A stretch of 64,000 nucleotides of DNA from Gyrodactylus bullatarudis. Its lineage: Eukaryota > Platyhelminthes > Monogenea > Gyrodactylidea > Gyrodactylidae. The stretch is from positions 124,001 to 188,000 of the forward strand of contig SSNU01000321.1 in NCBI GenBank assembly GCA_012064415.1. The letters run 5' to 3'. Positions 41,908 through 53,700 of the stretch are shown here, piece after piece. The position numbers were made by a program, and so were the translations under genes. Within the stretch, counting starts at the first letter, position 1; every line of letters begins with the position of its first letter. The notes beneath the pieces are model-generated. The model worked only from the letters and a program-made list of their open reading frames with translations. It was not told where the DNA came from and did no database searches.

Positions 41908-44516
41908 CTATTTGGAAGAAAATATCATAATTCCAGTAGAAGTAAGTCAAAAGGGGTTCTATAAAAATTTTGATACAGCTCTATCAACTGCATAAATTTT
42001 GATGGGACATTGGGGGTTTAATTATAGAAAAAAGGCAATTTTCCTGTAATTTTCAGTATACTCGTAAAGTATTACATTTTCTATTAGCATTTGCCAAATT
42101 TAATATTAGGGCCATGAGAGAATTATCAGTGGGAGAGAGAGAATTTGGAAAAGATAGATAGTCTTGGGGAAAAGTCTCGAAATAATAATATATGTATGCT
42201 TCGTTAGACTCTTTAAGCAATATCCACTTGTCATCATCATCATTTCTTGCCATATGATGAGTTATTCTGCATTTATGTTTTAAAGTGTATAAAGTGAATA
42301 TCTCTTGGGAGCTATCGAATCGTATTATATAATATACTCCTCTATCTTACAGACAGACAGACACACACACACCTAGCCAACAACATTATTATGGACTACT
42401 TTCCCCTGTTCACGTATGAAAATGCTGTACATTTTTATATGAAAAATGCTGTATCTAATTTCTCATTAAATATAATAGAATAATTATTATGATCAGGAGA
42501 AAATGAAATCATTCAAGAGGTAGTTCGAATAAAATTGAATGAGAGTCAGGTGCTTTGTGAATATACGACCAAATTTACTACGACTGCAAATATTTCGGTA
42601 ACCACTTCATTATTTTATCAAAGAAAAATTCAGTTCAAATCATTCAGTGTTTTTGGTTCTTTAATCACTCATGAAAATTTAAAAAGATTAGATTGATTTT
42701 TCCAAAGTGTAAATATGATTTTGAGGGCTATTGTATAGGTATTAGGGTTAAATTAGAGAACAGTTGCCCCCTCTTATTTCTCTCTAAGTTCTCACCGCAA
42801 GGGATTCGTTTTCATTTCATCGATGTTAAAAAGTCTCTTTGTCATTCAGAAAAATTACTGGAAAACAAGAGTGGACTAATGTCCTATAGATTAGCCAGTA
42901 TCAGTTATACAGTGATAAAATTTAATTTTTCGATTGTATTAAAAAATTGATGTAAGATTTGGTCTGTGATGAGTCATCACTGATGACTCTTTGAACCATT
43001 GTATGTGATTCAACATGGAACGAATTTATTGAAAATTGGCCGAAGATTTGAAGAATGACATGATTTCTGGTAAATATTTCTAGGGAATTTTGGAAATGTA
43101 GAGTATTTCTATTTCCTTAGGTGAAATAAATGACTGTGCTACCTTGGAAATTCGATATACGTTTGGAAATATACTTACTTACCAGACTATAAACACATTC
43201 ATTTTATTCGATAAATAATCCTAATTGAATTATTTATTATGTCTCCGTCCTATCAATTGGAAGATTGTGGATATATTTTTTGAGAAAATATTCTCATTGA
43301 ATGAGAACATTTCATATCAAAAAATCTCAAAAGAAATAAACATGAAAATTTTTTTTATAACAAAATCATTGTTGCTTTCAAAGGAATAGATTATTGGCCA
43401 AGGAAATCAAATACATGCCTATTGAAATTTTTGAGAGATCTGCGATTGTTATTCAAAAAGGGAATTTTAAAATTTTTCTTGATGTTAGCTTCTGCTGAAA
43501 CATTGAAAAGGATGACATGATAGAGGTGAAAGTGTTTAACACAAAAATTGTACATGTAAATTGGGGTGATACAAAATTTTATTTTCCCCCATCAATATTC
43601 CATATCTGAATCAGCTATCTGTTTTAGCTGAGAAAACCTCACTTTTGAAAATTAATATGAAAAATACACTTTTCCTAAACTCGAAATAGAGTTGGAGATA
43701 ACTTGAAGAAAGATATAGTTGAATCAAAAACTAGTCCAACATTTTGGGTTATACAACATTTGTCTTGGATGGAGAATCCATTCAGATGGATAATACTTTT
43801 ACACCTCAGAGAATAACAAGAGATAATTAATTCTTTTCTCTTTTAAAAGATTATCAACTAATGAGAATCGACCCTTTTTACACATTTTTGTTACATTATA
43901 AAAGAAAAAATTACGATTAAAAACAGAGAAATGAAAAAATCTCAAGACGGAGAAAATAATTTTTGTTGGTTTGGGGTTAGATGGTCTTTAACTTTGAATA
44001 GAGTTATGGAATGTTTTACAGGTCTCGAGATCATTTAAAATAGTTATGAAATTCGATTGTGAAAAACTCAAGGATATACCCAAAAAGGATACTTGAAAAA
44101 GTGGTACAGAATTTAATTTTGCGTCAAATGATCTATCCTATATTACCTTAAGATGAAGACAAAAAAACAAGAGCATTGATAACCTTATAAGGTTTGAGAT
44201 CAGGTTTTTGGTTTAAGTCGAATAACCCGAAAAATTCTCTTAAAATTTAGATTTCAATTAAACTCAACATCAGAGCTTCAGAAAATGTATTTGGTTTTAG
44301 TTACTAGGAATTTTTTGTACCGTGATAATGAATCTGCTTTAACACAAGTAGACTAGATTAATTAAAAGCTTTTACTAATTTCCCACAAATAAAAATATCG
44401 AGTAAGAAAAATGAATCTGGAAGAATTTTACTGGGTAGATTTCTTTGTTTATTTCCACCTTTGAGTTGATAGAATTTACAAAAAAGACAAGCATGTGTCG
44501 AAAATGGAAAGCAGGA
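41908..44516. other. Upstream of the complexin helix exon, no exon recognised
   Basis: Directly upstream (minus strand) of the helix exon. A complexin start exon ending in phase 1 was searched for by eye and not found. A minus-strand ATG frame at 42,053-42,253 begins MARNDDDDKW but has no fitting donor. A CA/CAGA microsatellite lies at about 42,352-42,374. The repeat copy at 42,740-42,900 is listed separately. Confidence 0.4.
42740..42900 (+). repeat. Dispersed repeat, copy B
   Basis: This matches the reverse complement of about 2,690-2,800 (ttaaattagagaaca, ttgccccctcttatttct, ctcaccgca, gggattcgttttcatttcat). It may extend to about 42,950. The plus-strand frame across it is a repeat by-product. 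Confidence 0.7.
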
Positions 44517-45444
44517 CTTTTTGGAATAGAAATTTTTTGTTTATTAAACTGATAATAAAATATAAATAAGTATGTACAATTAGGAAAAATAGTTTCTGAA
44601 GAGGTCTTCGTCCTCTGGGATGAGCTTCTGGAGGAATGTACAGGTGGATTTGACGGTTGTGGAAGAGATTGAATCCAATGAAAGTTTGAATCTGGCCTGG
44701 AGACAGAGGATGTTTCCGAGGAGAATCGAGTATTTTCTTTGGTTTCTGGTGTTATAAGGAGAGATATTATCGTCTTGTTCTCTATATGAGTTATAGAGTA
44801 TGAGAGAGCTGGAGATCCTTCTGAGCCAGATAGGGTACATTGAGGACAAATTAAGGCAATTTCTGTAGCTGATTGAGCCATAGCATGAGGTGAGGAATCT
44901 ATATTGTATTCTCTCGATCTTTCTTGTCGACTCAATTGTTAAAACAAGAATAAGGGCAGCTGCATAGTCAAATTTTGAGAGTATGAAAGTTTTGTAAACC
45001 TTGACTTTGAGTTCAGAACTAGTGATGAATCTTGTAATTAGATATGTTGAGTATCTTAAAGTTTTCAGGAGTTCGTTCACATGAGGCCTTATTGAGATTT
45101 TATGGTCATACATAAGTCCGAGGTCTTTAATTTTATTAACAATGAGGTGAGAGAAATCAGGGTCTAGTTCGACTATGGGCTTTACAGTCTTCATGACCAC
45201 AAATTTAGTTTTGGTGGAGTTGATTTTAAGGCCAATTCGTTCCAATGATATTTCAAGGTGAGTAAGTTCTTGGCGAATAATGTCGTTAGGTCATCTGCAT
45301 ACTTATAGTAGAAGATATTAGGTGAGGAAGGCTTGACGCTTGCGAAAACTAAATTAAATAGCAGGGGACCAATGACTGAGCCCTGGGGGACACCAGAGGA
45401 AATATTTACAGAGTGAGAGATTTGCCCGTTAAAGTGTACCTTCT
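44517..45444 (-). pseudogene. 5'-truncated LINE fragment, copy 2
   Basis: On the minus strand, from about 45,440 downward, an RT part reads SSGVPQGSVIGPLLFNLVF and YYKYADDL. After a frameshift near 45,250 come KINSTKTKF, NKIKDLGLMYDHKI, ISYRNCLNLSS and MYPIWLRRISS. The ORF ends EDLFRNYFS-stop at 44,580. The YADD box is intact here. The 3' end, with aaatttctattccaaaaag in minus orientation, matches that of the copy at 57,778. The element is 5'-truncated in the RT domain and abuts Penelope-like 3' debris. Confidence 0.8.
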
Positions 45445-45530
45445 TTTAACTTTTATCATTATCAAAGAGATTCTACTGATGAACCATGGAGAAATGTGCA
45501 TTTGGTGTTTATATATCCTTTTCTACATTT
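45445..45530 (+). repeat. Penelope-like 3' UTR debris
   Basis: The run acttttatcattat...ctactgatgaaccatgg, then aatgtgcatttggtg, matches the 3' arm of the Penelope-like element at about 35,970-36,025. It starts where the LINE copy breaks off, so one element probably interrupted or recombined with the other. Confidence 0.5.
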
Positions 45531-48500
45531 TCAAATTAAGATTTCTTGAGTTTTATCTAAATTATTGTTGTACCTTTCAATAAAGTAGTTCTTAAGAATT
45601 TTAGTCTTTTCTGTATCATTTTAATGTTTGGTTTATATTTTAAACGTTAAAAATCAAACTTTCGTATATTCAGAGTGAAGAATGTGTGAAATATTTGCAA
45701 AAACCACAAAAATCTTATTAAATTGTTTTTCCAATAGCTAAAAACAAAATTTCTCTTATTTTTCATGAATATTACAATTTTGATAGGTCAAAAAACGTTT
45801 TTAATTTGAAAATTTTCACAATTTTGTTCATCTTATTCCAGAAGCATGGAAAGGTATTTTGAAGCGAAATTTGGTGGGATTATATTAAAATACTTGAAGA
45901 TTAGTTTTTACATATCGATGGGCGATTCAAGTAATTTCGTCCAAGTCTACTACACAGTGTAGAGAAAGGAATTTGAATGAAAAAAAGTAAAATTTTCCAA
46001 TAAACATGAGGTAGGTTTAAGTTAGTCTTGCAGAATCCATGCAAGGATTTATGGGTTTCAATCAAATTTATTACAATCTTGATTATTATCAAACATAGGA
46101 GCTTTAATTTGTGGGCTTGCTAAAAAAATTAAATAGCTATAATCAGATTACTTTTATTGGGCTTCATAAAAACCATGGGAATATCATGGAGATGATAAAG
46201 TAATAATTGATTTTATTCTTGTAATCTATAAAATGTCTGTTCTCTGATAGTAAATTAACACACCGATGTTCCGCTTGAATATCTGAAAAAGACCTTTGAC
46301 TGATCTTTCACCTTTATGAGAACCAATGAGAAGTCGTTTCTGCGATTTTTTATGGTTCAATGGTTAAATCAAATCTTTATTCAATAACATACTTAAAAGT
46401 AATTAGCTATGACTAGATTCAAGGTGATACCTTTACTTTTTATTGATCAGACAATTTAAGGAAGATTTCACATGTAATTTTTTATCAAAAATAAATTATT
46501 TACAGTTTCAAAAATACAGTATATGATATAACATAACATCCTTTGAGTAGTTTTAGAGACTGTAGCAAATGTAATACATTTGAAGCTGTGTTACTTATAC
46601 CTCGTTGGTGGGTATCCCTATCTATCCCTCTCTCAAGAGATTTCATGTTTTTTATAGCGAAAATGATTTTAATAGCTTACACAATGCAATACACATTAAT
46701 GTAAAAGCAGGCAAATAATTCAGAATTTGAATCTGGATCGATTTTTCTTATTAGTAAGATAATGTTGATAGGTTAGAATTAAGTAGGAATCTGATTGGCT
46801 AAATAATAGTCTTGGTGCAAAATTTCAAAAATGGAATGTCAATATTTTATGTTTAATAAGATTAAAAACATAAACCCATGTGAATTTATCGTCACTCAGA
46901 CAATAGAGGAAGCATTGACTGAGAACTTAAAATTTCTTCTCGTCCACAGATTAGCGGAAGTTCTACCTGTACCAACCTGAGATTCAATAAAAACTAATAA
47001 TAATTCAGATTGTTGTTTTGAAGAACGCTGCAAATTGGTTAAAAAGAGAAAGAATCAACTTAACAAACTTAATTTTCTGATGGATAAAAATGTATCAAAA
47101 AAATAAAGCGAAAAAATCTAATTATATTTGCATAAATGTATAATGAGGCAGTTTTATCTCCCTATCAGAGACTTGGAGGTAGAGTGTTGTGCTAGCTAAT
47201 ACACCCACACTGTAAAACATTCAACAAGAAAGAGAACTAAGCGAGAGAACGGAGAGTTTGTAAATGAGAACAGATAATCTTGAGAGGTAGGCAGAGAGAA
47301 CGACGATGATAAATAAGAAAAAGTATCCCCTACCCATTGCCATTTGAGAGAGTATCAGAATGAGTGAGTGAGTGAAAGAGGTTTAAATTGAACTAATCTA
47401 ATTTCAAATGGAAAAAAAACAAACAAACACTGATGAGAGGGGAAAAATTTTACTTTAGTCTCACCCTCTTGAACGACACGACGACAGGGAATTCCCCCTT
47501 GCAATGTCTACAAACAATTTTATTGTTGAATGAGCATTTAGAGAAGAAGAGATAGGAGGTGACTAACACCTTTGCCAGACTCCTCTACACTTTTTGTATT
47601 TTAAAATAGAAACTTCTATCTCAGTACGGAAATGTCTGGAAGCTTACAGCTGCGGACAAAATTAAAATTTCTATTTTTATCATAACTCCTCAATTTTTCC
47701 AAAAATAAATTGTTGAATGATGATGAATTAAATTTGATAAGAAATGAATTTTATAGTTATTAAATTCTGAATATATCAATTATAAATTAAAGACAGATTT
47801 CAAGTTTTTATGGAAAATTCAATGGGCTACCTTCAATTTGCCCGCAACTGTATATATCTTATGAAAGAGTCTAGGTTCATGGATCAAATCAATTGTTTGA
47901 GGATATGATCAGGACAAGAAGAAAAAAATTTAGGATCAGTTTTTAAAATCTCGAAGTGGAGCCAAATTTCCATATTTTGAACTTGATTCTTAGGATCACG
48001 ATATGCTTAATCAGATCTTGAGTATCACTCTATCATCGAGTAAAAATTGCTACTTCGAGATTTGAAATATGCTATTAAAAATTGATTTTTTAAAGTGGGC
48101 CCCATGATCTAGATTCCAAAAAAGTCTGATTTTTTGATGAAAAAAAAATTAATTCCCATCTTCATATTAACCAAGTGTGTAAATGATAAATCAGCGAACT
48201 AGAACAAGTAGTACAGTTTATGGGCCATCAGAAAAAATAGTTGAGCTTACGAACATAGATTTCACTCTAGGAATGATGTCTCTGTGTCTCTATAAAACTT
48301 GGGGGGGGGCTATTTTAATGACGATTATTTGGGTCACAAGTTTTTTTCCTACTCAGTTCAACCATTAAAACACAGAAATAATATGTAGCTCCGATTGGAG
48401 AGGGTTTGAAGAAATCTTCTTAAAAATGCTGGAAACGTTTGATGCAAAAATTGGCTATCTTGGAAGGTGATTGTATATTTCTATTCTACAGGTATGATTA

Positions 48501-49639
48501 CTCGATAAAATCTTGTCTCACTAAATTATCTATGACCCTGGAAAATAAGTTTTAAACAAAAATTGAGAAAAAACCAACTTTCTTTGAATTTTTATAGCAC
48601 ATGTTTGACAAATGGTAGAGTTAAAATAAATAGATTTCGTCTCGAGTGAGTGCCTTCGATAAATGACAATGAGATGTATTAGAAATAAGAACTTTAGGGG
48701 TTAAAGATATTTACTGTTTGTTGAAATCTCCAGAGTAACATAGAAATTTAGACTCAAGTAAAGAATATTAAATTATATTATATTCCAAGTAGAGAACAAG
48801 TAATAATAATAATAATAAATTCAATTCTTGAGGGATATGATACAGTTTTCTTTCTGCCTCTGGGTGATATGATACTACGAAATAAGTCAATTTTCAGAGT
48901 TGACTAATATCACTGGATTAACGTAAACTTTTTGAGGACATTGGATTTCGCAACTGGGAGAATTCATTTACGCAGTTTTGAGTAAATGGCCCAAAAATTA
49001 TAATATAGATAACATCTCTTTTTTGTACAAAAAGTTAATTGGTTTATTAGTTGTGAATTTTGAACTGCCACGTGCCCAAATTCGTATGGAGCAAACAAAG
49101 AACAATGATCTAATTCGATATTATGTAATAAAATAATTTATTACGCACAAGAGATCTTGGCTCATTCGTAACTGCGTAGATATGACAAGCCTTTTTTCTC
49201 AGTTGGCTTCTGCCCCAACCTATTCCAAGAGGCGCATAAGATGAGGTATTCCATAGTAAAAATAAATGAATGAATTAGCACAGAAGAAAAGAATTCAGTT
49301 TTATTCCCATATTCCTCGTATTCAATGTATGGCCAAACTTTTTTATGGAGCAATAAACAATCGAATTAAACATTTTTCCCCGATCATCTTAATTAGAAAA
49401 TTCTTATCAATGTTACTACTACTTTGGCCAAGTTTGTCAATAAAACGATAATTCTCACCAGATTAAGCCAGAAAAACTGGTTACGTTAGAGTGATTCACG
49501 TAAATTTAGAAATATGTAAGAAGATATTTAAACCAAATTTCCTAAAAGATCATCAGCGGTCTCTCTTTAAAAATGATAATAGGTCGCATGAAAAATAATA
49601 AAATAGTAAAATTTAAAGAATATAAGAAATATTCATTAA
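45531..49639. other. Repeat-rich stretch without a supported gene
   Basis: About 45,750-45,955 is the uninterrupted copy of the dispersed repeat that carries the MITE at 27.4 kb. About 47,925-48,175 is a foldback family copy. About 47,250-47,620 is less AT-rich, CT-rich on the minus strand, and has a GTGAGA donor-like site near 47,462. It could hold a non-coding first exon of complexin, but this is speculation. No coding exon was recognised. Confidence 0.35.
45750..45955 (+). repeat. Dispersed repeat, empty-site copy
   Basis: This copy contains agaagcatggaaaggtattt and ggtgggattatattaaaata in one piece, with a single TTAA where the 27.3-kb copy carries a MITE. A diverged inverted pair of the same family lies at 28,185-28,530. 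Confidence 0.7.
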
Positions 49640-50225
49640 GAATCATAAAGGGTTTTTGGGGTTTTTTCAGCTCACCCATCTTCATTCATAATTCTTATAT
49701 TCTTTTCCTCTTATTTATTCTTCTTTTTAGTATAATTAATTTTGTCGCTATTTTTCTATAGTATACGGATAAAAATGACATTCTACAGCAAAAGACCTAG
49801 AGAATTGTGCTTCTATGACTCAGCTTCTGGAAGATTTCAAGATTCAGTAAATTTGGCACGAAAAATTATCCTGATCCCAACTCCATATACTGTATTGCGT
49901 TTCATTCAATCTTTACCTTTTAACAATTTGGTACCACTGAGAGACCATTGATGATCCTTAACCCTTTCGGTGACGAGACTATTTCACAACTTTTATAAAA
50001 ACCAAAATTTAGCTATGAAGATACCAAGTTATTTGGCCAAAAATATATTACTAATGTAAGTTTACATTGTGGGCTTCAATTTTAACTTTAATTGATCCAG
50101 AAACCTATCAAACTGGTAGAGTTATGAAGGTTCAAAAAAATTGGAAAATGGACAAATGTGTCCATCGGCACCGAAGGGATTAAAGAAATGTACATTTGGT
50201 TACATCTTTCAGTTAGTTCTTGTGA
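49640..50225 (+). repeat. Penelope-like 3' debris interrupted by a MITE
   Basis: Bases about 49,648-49,695 (tttttggggttttttcagctcac) match about 35,876-35,905. After other sequence, about 49,935-49,957 (ccactgagagaccattgatga) and about 50,184-50,200 (agaaatgtacatttgg) match the two sides of ctactgatgaaccattaaaaaatgtacattt at about 35,988-36,020. The two sides are split at TTAA by the MITE described next. Confidence 0.5.
49958..50183 (-). mobile_element. piggyBac-type MITE, family P1, copy 2
   Basis: TTAA at both ends, with termini ccctttcggtg at the left and a slightly mutated mirror image (ggcaccgaaggga) at the right. The interior matches copy 1 at 32,510-32,733 in opposite orientation (gatccagaaacctatcaaactg, gagttatgaaggttca). 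It is inserted in Penelope-like 3' sequence whose empty version, with one TTAA, is present near 36,004. Confidence 0.8.
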
Positions 50226-50696
50226 GGTGAAATGTTTTTCGGAAAAAATCTTTTATTCCAGACACACAGTATCTTGAAGGGTTCACAAGTAAATTGATTG
50301 ATTTACAATATCTTAAATTTTTGATATTCTCTAGTAGTTATTTCTATAGAAATATTCCATTACAGATATCGAGTATTGAAACCCATGACTGAATTCATTG
50401 GAAATGGCTTGTATGGCTGATATGGTAATAAATGTGTCTTTGTAAAAACAGCAATTACGAATGGAAAGAGAATTTTTTCCCTTATCGATTGAACTGAGGA
50501 AACTCGTATAATTTATGATACAAAATTGTAACTAGATATCAATACTCTTTACTTATTATGATTACTTTGGACAAATTTACTTTTCTTTTTCTGGGAAAAA
50601 TGATGTTAACATAATGAAATTACTTGAAAGAGGATAGAACATCACTCTAAAGTTGAGATTTCCATTAGAAATTTTATTGAACGGGAGGAATCTCAC

Positions 50697-50788
50697 TTGT
50701 AGGAAATCTTTTGTCGGCTTAATGTTTTTTTCTTCAACGTCTTCTGTCTTTTTTGAGAGATTGCTTTGCACACTTTGAATGATGGCCT
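50697..50788 (-). CDS. Orphan exon candidate
   Basis: On the minus strand a pyrimidine-rich acceptor (atttttctttcag) precedes a 92-base open segment that ends at a GTGAGA donor. In the best frame it encodes AIIQSVQSNLSKKTEDVEEK and a further 11 residues, hydrophilic and helix-prone. It would enter in phase 1 and leave in phase 0. It is on the complexin strand, but its exit phase does not fit the next known complexin exon, which needs phase 1. A missing exon between them, a different gene, or chance are all possible. I do not recognise a family. Confidence 0.25.
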
Positions 50789-53700
50789 CTGAAAGAAAAA
50801 TCAATAACTACAATTTGCAAATCTACGTCTTCTTCGGTCCCTAATTACTAGTAAGTAGGACACTTCAGACATATTTTTCTCAAAGCTATAACTTAAGACA
50901 AACAATCAAAGTAAAAGAACTCAAAATGTGTTTAAAGACTCAATAATAATGTGAAAAAAATGCACAAAAATCTTAATTTTGTAATTTCTCGTAGTAAAAT
51001 TCATTGAAAAAATCTTGGCGCACGTTCAAAAATGCTTATTATTTTATTATCTTCAAAATGAGATTAAGGCTGGAAAAATTTAGCTTTCTCTACTATAGAC
51101 ACCAAAAAATTCTCTTGCAACACATGTAAATAAGATGGGCAGAAACTGTTCCTCTATAGCATTAAGATGGTCTTGAAACTCTTCAAGTGATACTTTTAAC
51201 TAAGTATTTTCGATTGTTTTTTTTCCAATGTCAAGATTATAAAGTGTGGTCTTCAAAATTCAATGAATGAGTAAAAATTTAGCTTAAGAATAGTCAGACC
51301 TACTCGTTCAACTGACCCTTAGAGTTCGGATCATTTTCTTAAAGATGGTTTGGGCAAAAATGAAATTCCATCTAAACCTTCATAAAAAAACCAGATTTTT
51401 CCAATTTATTTCCCCAAACCCTTTTATTCACTCGTGACACTGTGTTTCACTATAGTCTAATTTTTTCATTTTTCTTTTTTCAAAAATCCATCCATTGGAA
51501 ACAAAAAAAGCACACATTTCATGGGAAATTTATGCATAATTTCTTGATTCATTCACGTCTACCCCTGATACAATTTCCCTTCTTCATATACAATTTATAT
51601 ATTAGTGATCATAATTATTGTAAATTTTTATATCTTTTTTATCTATATATAAATCTATAAAAATATAATATATATATTATAGATGATGAACAGATCCTGT
51701 AGACAGCTTAATCCCAATTTCATTAAAATGAAGAGAGGAATAGCAAAATGACAAAGCATCAGAGAAACCAACTAGTCTATCCGAATCTACATTCATCTTT
51801 ACATGCTAGTAGTAACAGAGAGTGCTATTTCTCTGTGTTCTACTATAGGAGTGAAAGAGTTGTAATCACATTTTCTTGCTTTTCTCTCCTCCTTGAAGGA
51901 ATAAAAAAGAATGATATCTCATATATATAATTTTGTAGACTTGGAAAGTAAAAATAAAAAGTAAGGAAAAGATTGATAAGGAGGGAAGATCAAACTAAAA
52001 ACGTGTAATTTCTATTCTACAAAGGCAGAAAGACTGGGTTTTGAAAGATTACAACCTTTCCAGAAACATCTCTTGAGTTATTTCGAGATTGGAGGTTGGG
52101 CCACCATTCAACATGTACGGATGCTTGATTTTAATACAAGCCATTGTAAATTTTGTAGAGAATTACTCCTTTTACCCACAAATTTGTGCTGTCATCACAT
52201 GCATTTCTTTATTGGTTCTCTTGTCTGGTCTCTTTCCTATATCCTTCTTATGTCGTTGGTTTTTTTCTCTTTGGTTTTTGTGACTTTTATTTTAAAAAGT
52301 TTCCTTCTAATATTGTTCGTGGGAAATAAAACGTTGGTCTCTTTTTCACTTAGAGTTCACAACCGAATAATGTCTCTCTTATAAGAGATCTCTTGAAGGG
52401 AACAAATTCAATATCGAATCTTCTTCTTCTCTGTGTCTAACTAATTGACTGAAATTTATTTGCTCTTCGCGATGATCCGAATCAATAATTCCCTTTATTA
52501 TAATTCGATGAAATTTACTTTATGAGAAGATATGAGATGATGTATATGGGATATAAATAATATTGTAAATTTTATTGCTGCTATTATTATTATTATTGCG
52601 TCTTAGAAAGTACGTTCAAAATTCCCTCATATCAGATAAAAAGTTATCTTGAACCACATAAATAAGCGGAATTTGATTAGGTTCTGATGACGGATTATTA
52701 TCTTCTCTTTATAGCTCTTGGCATGAACAATGAATCAGACCACAAAATTTGGCCTCAAGCTACTTGTACTCTGAATTATTATAAAAAGTTGAAAAATATC
52801 TTGAAGACAATATCTGATCGAGTCTTGGTCTCCCCATGCACTTCTCAACGTTCTGCAGGAATCAAAAACTATTCAATAATTGTACAGTCGGAACCGAAAC
52901 TAAATGGCTACCCCAGTCCGAAAAAATTACAAGGAATTCACTTAGTTTTACGTTTAACTTTTTTAAGGGTACGAAAAATTTAGTATTTAAAGCTTTACTG
53001 TGAGAATCACTGAGGTTTTAGAGAGCTTGAAAGCATCAGAGTACACAAAAACATAAAATTGTTCCTTTTAAGGCACTCTAAAAAAATCTGTAAGCAACCG
53101 ATCAAAATCAAAGTTTTGGATCACATAGTGAAGGGGAGTGAATCAAATATACGTTTATTCGAGCATCGAATAGTCTCATTTGAAGGTTTAAAATGTGCAG
53201 ATAATAAATAGTCAGCGCAAGAAAATCAGTCCATCAGATCCCAAGTGATTTGATCGTGAAATCCAGATCATATTTTTTATTGAAATTGTACACTGATCTG
53301 TGTAGTTTACTGAACATGTTTTTTCAACCATCGTTTTAAGAATTGAAATTCCACGTATCCTAAAACTAACTCATCATTTAAGAAGGAAAACTTAGATCCG
53401 ATTGCATCATTGGATAGAAAAAGATGGAATAATTATCTATAGTATTATTATTGCCTTTGAGTATGCATACAATTCAGAGCCAAGTGTGCTTAAATTTGAG
53501 GAGGACTATGTATATATATATCTTGGTTGAAAGATAGAGGAGAGCACTTGAAAGCTAGAAGCATTATAGAAAGTACTTTAGCCAGTTTAGTTCCATTATC
53601 CTATTCCTGAGACGAGAAAAAAATTCAAGACACTTTCTATCTTTATAGCAGAGTAAATAGAGGAAAATATATGTCTTGAAAACTATACCTAATTGGGCAT

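Noticed and set aside
42053..42253. Complexin start exon beginning MARNDDDDKW
   Set aside because: No donor in the required phase, and no resemblance to the usual complexin N-terminus (MAAF-like with VGNQL).
50697..50788. Assignment of this exon to complexin
   Set aside because: Strand and order would fit, but it leaves in phase 0 while the helix exon needs phase 1, and the sequence does not resemble a complexin N-terminus.
52073..52384. Membrane protein with several hydrophobic segments
   Set aside because: The hydrophobicity follows from T-rich DNA. Two overlapping frames look alike in this respect, and there is no splice or family support.
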